From F23-D06 sp002392325 (GTDB lineage Bacteria; Bacteroidota; Bacteroidia; Bacteroidales; WCHB1-69), in NCBI GenBank assembly GCA_946624065.1, contig CAMORT010000022.1, forward strand, positions 1-34,219: a stretch of 34,219 bases of DNA. The letters run 5' to 3'. Each line of letters starts with the position of its first letter. The first letter of the stretch is position 1. Both the position numbers and the translations under genes were made by a program. Below are positions 31,231-34,219 of this stretch, piece after piece. A model generated the notes under the pieces. That model was not told the DNA's origin, did not search any database, and saw nothing but the letters and a program-made list of their open reading frames with translations.

Positions 31231-31932
31231 ATGATACGATTTTTGTTGTTACAGATTACGGCCCATACCATCAGCGATTTCTATTTGCAAACCAATAAGT
31301 CGTGTGCGGAAAAAGAACAAAAAGGCTTTAAGTCACCGAAACTTTATATACACTTTTTGATAACCTTTCTGTGTGCATGGCTTTTGTCGTTTTCATTCAG
31401 TTTTTGGTGGGTGGCATTAATCATAGCGGTTTCTCATTTGTTAATCGATGCCATGAAATGTTATGCTTCCAAGTGTAAGGGTATTTTCTTTATCGACCAG
31501 TTTATACATTTGATTGTAATTGTGGCGGTTTGCTATCTGTGGAAAAGCAACTTGCCTGATTGTGTGAACGGTGTGGATGAAAAATATATAGCCCTGTTGT
31601 TGGGCTTACTGGTTTGTTTAAAACCCTCAAACATAATAATCAAAGAAATTATCAAGGTTGCCAACATTAAGGTGAGCAAAGGAAATGACGATAATACTGA
31701 GGATTTGCCCAATGCGGGGAAACTGATAGGTATTGTGGAACGGCTTCTGTCGTTGGTGTTTGTGCTATTGGGGCAATATGAAGCCGTTGGATTTATCATA
31801 GCCGCAAAATCACTTTTGCGTTTTGCCGAAGGCGACAAGGCGAAATCGGAATATGTATTGATAGGCACATTGTTGAGCTTTTCATTGGCAATATTTGTCG
31901 GTGTCGCCATCAAATTGTATTATGGATTGTAA
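31231..31932 (+). CDS. DUF3307 integral membrane protein
   Basis: 233 residues with about six membrane segments. Conserved polar residues lie in membrane or loop positions: ITAHTISDFYLQ, YIHFLITFLCAW, VSHLLIDAMKCY and DQFIHLIVIV. The set of His and Asp (H-x4-D, H, HLLID, DQ-x2-H) is characteristic of DUF3307 and resembles the metal-binding pattern of membrane-bound hydrolases of the DUF457/YdjM group; that relation is my inference. It begins two bases after the satD stop, so the pair forms one operon, and it may act as the membrane partner or effector of SatD. No nucleotide-binding domain is seen in it. The hsdM ATG is 16 bases past its stop. Confidence 0.8.
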   Translation: MIRFLLLQITAHTISDFYLQTNKSCAEKEQKGFKSPKLYIHFLITFLCAWLLSFSFSFWWVALIIAVSHLLIDAMKCYASKCKGIFFIDQFIHLIVIVAVCYLWKSNLPDCVNGVDEKYIALLLGLLVCLKPSNIIIKEIIKVANIKVSKGNDDNTEDLPNAGKLIGIVERLLSLVFVLLGQYEAVGFIIAAKSLLRFAEGDKAKSEYVLIGTLLSFSLAIFVGVAIKLYYGL

Positions 31933-31948
31933 AAATAGACAAGAATTT

Positions 31949-33460
31949 ATGACCGAATCAACCATCATATCGAAAATCTGGAATATGGCCAACGTCCTTC
32001 GCGACGATGGCGTAAGTTATGGCGACTATTTGGAGCAAATCACCTATCTACTTTTCCTGAAGATGGCTGACGAGATGAACCGTCCGCCCTACAACAAAGG
32101 ATTGAGGTTCCCACACTTGAAGGACGCCGAAGGCAAGGAGATTGCCGATGGCGAAATGTGCGATTGGGAAACGCTCACAAGCAAGCGTGGTGCTGAATTG
32201 GAAGCCTACTATGTGCAGATGCTTCGCAGCCTTGCCACCGAAAAAGGAATGCTTGGGCAGATTTACACCAAGAGCCAGAACAAAATCCAGGACCCTGCCA
32301 AACTGTTGCGCGTCATTGAGATGATAAACCGCGAAAACTGGTCGTTGATGGGTTCCGATGTGAAGGGCAAGATTTACGAGGGTTTGCTCGAAAAGAACGC
32401 CGAAGATACCAAAAGCGGTGCGGGACAATATTTTACGCCCCGTGCCTTGATTCGCGCAATGGTGGCGTGCGTGCGTCCCAAGCCCGAAAAGACCATCATC
32501 GACCCAGCCTGCGGCACGGGCGGTTTTTTCCTTGCCGCCTACGATTATATTGCAGGTCAGCCGCTCAACAAAGACCAGAAACTCTTTTTGAAGAAAAAGA
32601 CCTTCTTCGGTAACGAGATTGTGGCCAACACCCGCCGCCTGTGTCTGATGAACCTATATCTGCACAACATCGGCGAGCTCGACAGCGAAGACTTTATCTC
32701 GCCCAACGACGCCCTTGTGTCCGACACAGGCAACCGCTACGATTATGTGCTCACCAATCCGCCTTTCGGCAAAAAGAGCAGTATCACCATCACCAACGAG
32801 GACGGCGAAGTGGAAAGGGAGGATTTGAGCTACAACCGTCAGGATTTTTGGGAGACCACCTCCAACAAGCAGTTGAATTTCCTTCAGCATATCAAGACCT
32901 TGCTGAAAATCAACGGTCAGGCGGCGGTCGTCTTGCCCGACAATGTGCTTTTTGAAGGTGGAGCGGGCGAGGAAATCCGCAAGCAACTGATGAAAACCAC
33001 CGAACTGCACACTATTCTGCGTCTGCCGACTGGCATCTTCTACGCCAATGGCGTGAAAGCCAACGTTCTTTTCTTCGACAACCGTCCGGCAAGCAAAGAG
33101 GTGCAGACTCGAGACATTTGGTTTTACGACTATCGCACTAACATCCACCACACCCTGAAGAAATCACCGCTCACGTTTGAGGATTTGGCCGACTTCATTA
33201 AGTGCTACAATCCCGAAAACCGCAACCTGCGCACCGAGACGTGGAGCGAGGCGAATCCCGAGGGCCGTTGGCGCAAGTTCACCTACGATGAAATCATCGC
33301 CCGCGACAAGACCAATCTCGACATTTTCTGGATCAAGGACAAGAGCCTAACCGACCTCGACAACTTGCCTGAGCCTGATGAGATTGCGGCTGAGATTATT
33401 GACAATCTGGAAGAAGGAATTGCAAGTTTCAGAAAGGTGCTGGAAATGAGTGGGAAATAG
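31949..33460 (+). CDS. hsdM: Type I restriction-modification DNA methyltransferase subunit
   Basis: 503 residues from the ATG at 31949 (MTESTIISKIWNMANVLRDDGVSYGDYLEQITYLLFLKMADE, the usual HsdM N-terminal domain). SAM-binding motif I is DPACGTGGFFLAAYDY near residue 185 and the catalytic motif IV is NPPFG near 269, giving an N6-adenine methylase. The frame is intact to the normal C-terminus (NLEEGIASFRKVLEMSGK). M2S methylates host DNA; with HsdR it restricts foreign DNA. It is unusual that hsdM is last, after satD and DUF3307; in most type I loci hsdM and hsdS are adjacent. An in-frame ATG at 31895 lies inside the DUF3307 gene. Confidence 0.95.
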   Translation: MTESTIISKIWNMANVLRDDGVSYGDYLEQITYLLFLKMADEMNRPPYNKGLRFPHLKDAEGKEIADGEMCDWETLTSKRGAELEAYYVQMLRSLATEKGMLGQIYTKSQNKIQDPAKLLRVIEMINRENWSLMGSDVKGKIYEGLLEKNAEDTKSGAGQYFTPRALIRAMVACVRPKPEKTIIDPACGTGGFFLAAYDYIAGQPLNKDQKLFLKKKTFFGNEIVANTRRLCLMNLYLHNIGELDSEDFISPNDALVSDTGNRYDYVLTNPPFGKKSSITITNEDGEVEREDLSYNRQDFWETTSNKQLNFLQHIKTLLKINGQAAVVLPDNVLFEGGAGEEIRKQLMKTTELHTILRLPTGIFYANGVKANVLFFDNRPASKEVQTRDIWFYDYRTNIHHTLKKSPLTFEDLADFIKCYNPENRNLRTETWSEANPEGRWRKFTYDEIIARDKTNLDIFWIKDKSLTDLDNLPEPDEIAAEIIDNLEEGIASFRKVLEMSGK

Positions 33461-33473
33461 TCCTTTCAAGGGC

Positions 33474-33668
33474 TCAACTATATTTTTCCCCCACTATCCT
33501 TTGCATTACTACCGCGCAAGAGGTGTCGCCGGTAACGGACATGACCGTGCGGCCCATGTCGATGATACGGTCAATGCCGGAGACTACGGCCACACACCCC
33601 ACGGGGATGCCTGCTGAGGTGAACACGAGGGCGATGCCGATTTGGGCGGTGAGGGAGATTTTTTTCAT
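33474..33668 (-). pseudogene. Internally deleted dicarboxylate/amino-acid:cation symporter
   Basis: A 64-codon frame whose first 15 residues (MKKISLTAQIGIALV) look like the start of a DAACS (GltP/DctA-type) symporter. It then jumps to the family's C-terminal region: SAGIPVGCVAVVSGIDRIIDMGRT, followed by VMSVTGDTSCAVVMQRI, where GIDRIIDMGRT and TGD are the conserved membrane and ion-binding motifs. About 340 residues between are missing with no frameshift, so it is a remnant, not a functional carrier. It lies 24 bases downstream of the alpha-2-macroglobulin gene and ends 13 bases from the hsdM stop, marking the right edge of the restriction island. Confidence 0.75.
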
Positions 33669-33692
33669 AGTGTCTTCTCTATGCGATGATTA

Positions 33693-34219
33693 TCATTTTA
33701 CGCTTACCCGGATTCCTTCGCTATGCGAGGTGAACTCCGGCGCATACATGCATTGGATGGTAGTGAGGCCGTTGCTGTAGGTGCCCGTCATCGTGGCTAC
33801 CAGCGTATACTCGAACACGTAGGTGCCCTTGGGCAGGTAGTCGATGAAGAAGTTGGTGGAAGCATCCTTGGTGCACTCGTAATACCACAAGCCGTCCTGA
33901 TGACGGTAGCCCGACAGCACATTTGTGGGCTCGAAACATGCCGCGCGCATATCCTTCAGATGCACATACTCCATGTCGCGGTCGGTGCGGATTTCCACAC
34001 GCACGCGCACTTTGTCACCCGCCTTCAGCGGAGACTCTTCTGTGATGGCTGTCAACACCTCTCCGCGCTCGCCCAGTTCCACCTTGTACAGTTGTTTCTG
34101 TATGCTGAAGTTGCCGTCTTGGCTGTGCTCCACCTTGTCCAGATTCTCCAGATACTGCCAGTACAGGCCGCCCCACGCAGGACCGGAGGTCTGTTTTTCA
34201 ATCTTCAGATTGGCCATAT
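33693..34219 (-). CDS. Alpha-2-macroglobulin family protein, C-terminal part
   Basis: The 3' end of a gene that runs off the window; about 175 codons are present. The motifs YVHLKDMRAACFEP, SGYRHQDGLWYYECTKDAST and NFFIDYLPKGTYVFEYTL, then TTIQCMYAPEFTSHSEGIRV, are those of the terminal domain of the very large (about 1900-residue) Bacteroidota alpha-2-macroglobulins. These exported or lipid-anchored proteins trap or inhibit proteases and are thought to protect the envelope. The Met at 34217 is internal; the true start lies outside. The reading frame shows no defect in the part seen. Confidence 0.88.
   Translation of the reverse strand, partial: MANLKIEKQTSGPAWGGLYWQYLENLDKVEHSQDGNFSIQKQLYKVELGERGEVLTAITEESPLKAGDKVRVRVEIRTDRDMEYVHLKDMRAACFEPTNVLSGYRHQDGLWYYECTKDASTNFFIDYLPKGTYVFEYTLVATMTGTYSNGLTTIQCMYAPEFTSHSEGIRVSVK

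Noticed and set aside
22307..33668. Mobile element ends (integrase, att sites, inverted repeats) around the island
   Set aside because: No integrase or transposase gene, no tRNA gene and no clear flanking direct or inverted repeats could be seen.

Overview
The window is a chromosomal segment of a member of the Bacteroidota, most likely Bacteroidales. The lines of evidence are: recurrent promoters of the form TAnnTTTG (the Bacteroidota housekeeping -7 element, here mostly TATCTTTG, TATTTTTG or TACTTTTG) just upstream of genes; a protein with a type IX secretion (T9SS) C-terminal sorting domain; FISUMP-type repeats; a head-GIN (DUF2807) protein; a YfcC-type transporter; and the C-terminus of a giant bacterial alpha-2-macroglobulin. 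The class III ribonucleotide reductase and a GH29 fucosidase fit an anaerobic, host-associated life, but that is inference.

Layout. 90-8680 is housekeeping: lptB with an SRPBCC protein (minus strand), divergent mscL, xseA, then nrdG/nrdD (minus strand) behind a well-formed cobalamin riboswitch, hflX (minus strand), an unassigned structured RNA with its own promoter and terminator, and a DUF2807 surface protein. 8736-12292 (minus strand) holds a MATE exporter, a DUF456 membrane protein and a T9SS-secreted protein. 12728-15618 is a self-contained operon: ECF sigma factor, a one-polypeptide 'inner-membrane anchor plus outer-membrane barrel' protein and a lipoprotein, closed by a strong terminator. 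15793-22047 has a GH29 fucosidase, then a TerB-like protein, an MTA/SAH-nucleosidase-like protein, a YfcC transporter and two FISUMP-family proteins, with a decayed fragment of a second yfcC-like gene between the last two.

22367-33460 is the accessory region: a type I restriction-modification island in the order hsdR - higB/higA-like toxin-antitoxin - Ser/Thr protein kinase - hsdS - satD - DUF3307 - hsdM. It has three notable parts. (a) A very AT-rich protein kinase is translationally coupled to hsdS, and the AT-rich block ends inside hsdS after the first target-recognition domain. (b) Six degenerate 29-nt tandem units, most of them dyad-symmetric with paired changes in both arms, sit directly upstream of the satD promoter. 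(c) SatD reads as a class III nucleotidyl cyclase-like domain plus a C-terminal helix-turn-helix, followed at once by a polytopic membrane protein; this resembles the cyclase/membrane-effector layout of nucleotide-signalling anti-phage systems. The island is bordered by gene debris on both sides (yfcC fragment, a possible minus-strand relic, and an internally deleted DAACS symporter), suggesting a turnover hotspot. The window ends in the 3' end of an alpha-2-macroglobulin-like gene (minus strand).

If (c) is right, the locus layers DNA restriction, a kinase, a toxin-antitoxin pair and a putative cyclase/membrane module in one cluster. All functional links between these parts are inference from gene order. 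No alignment or database search was possible; family names are from motif recognition.
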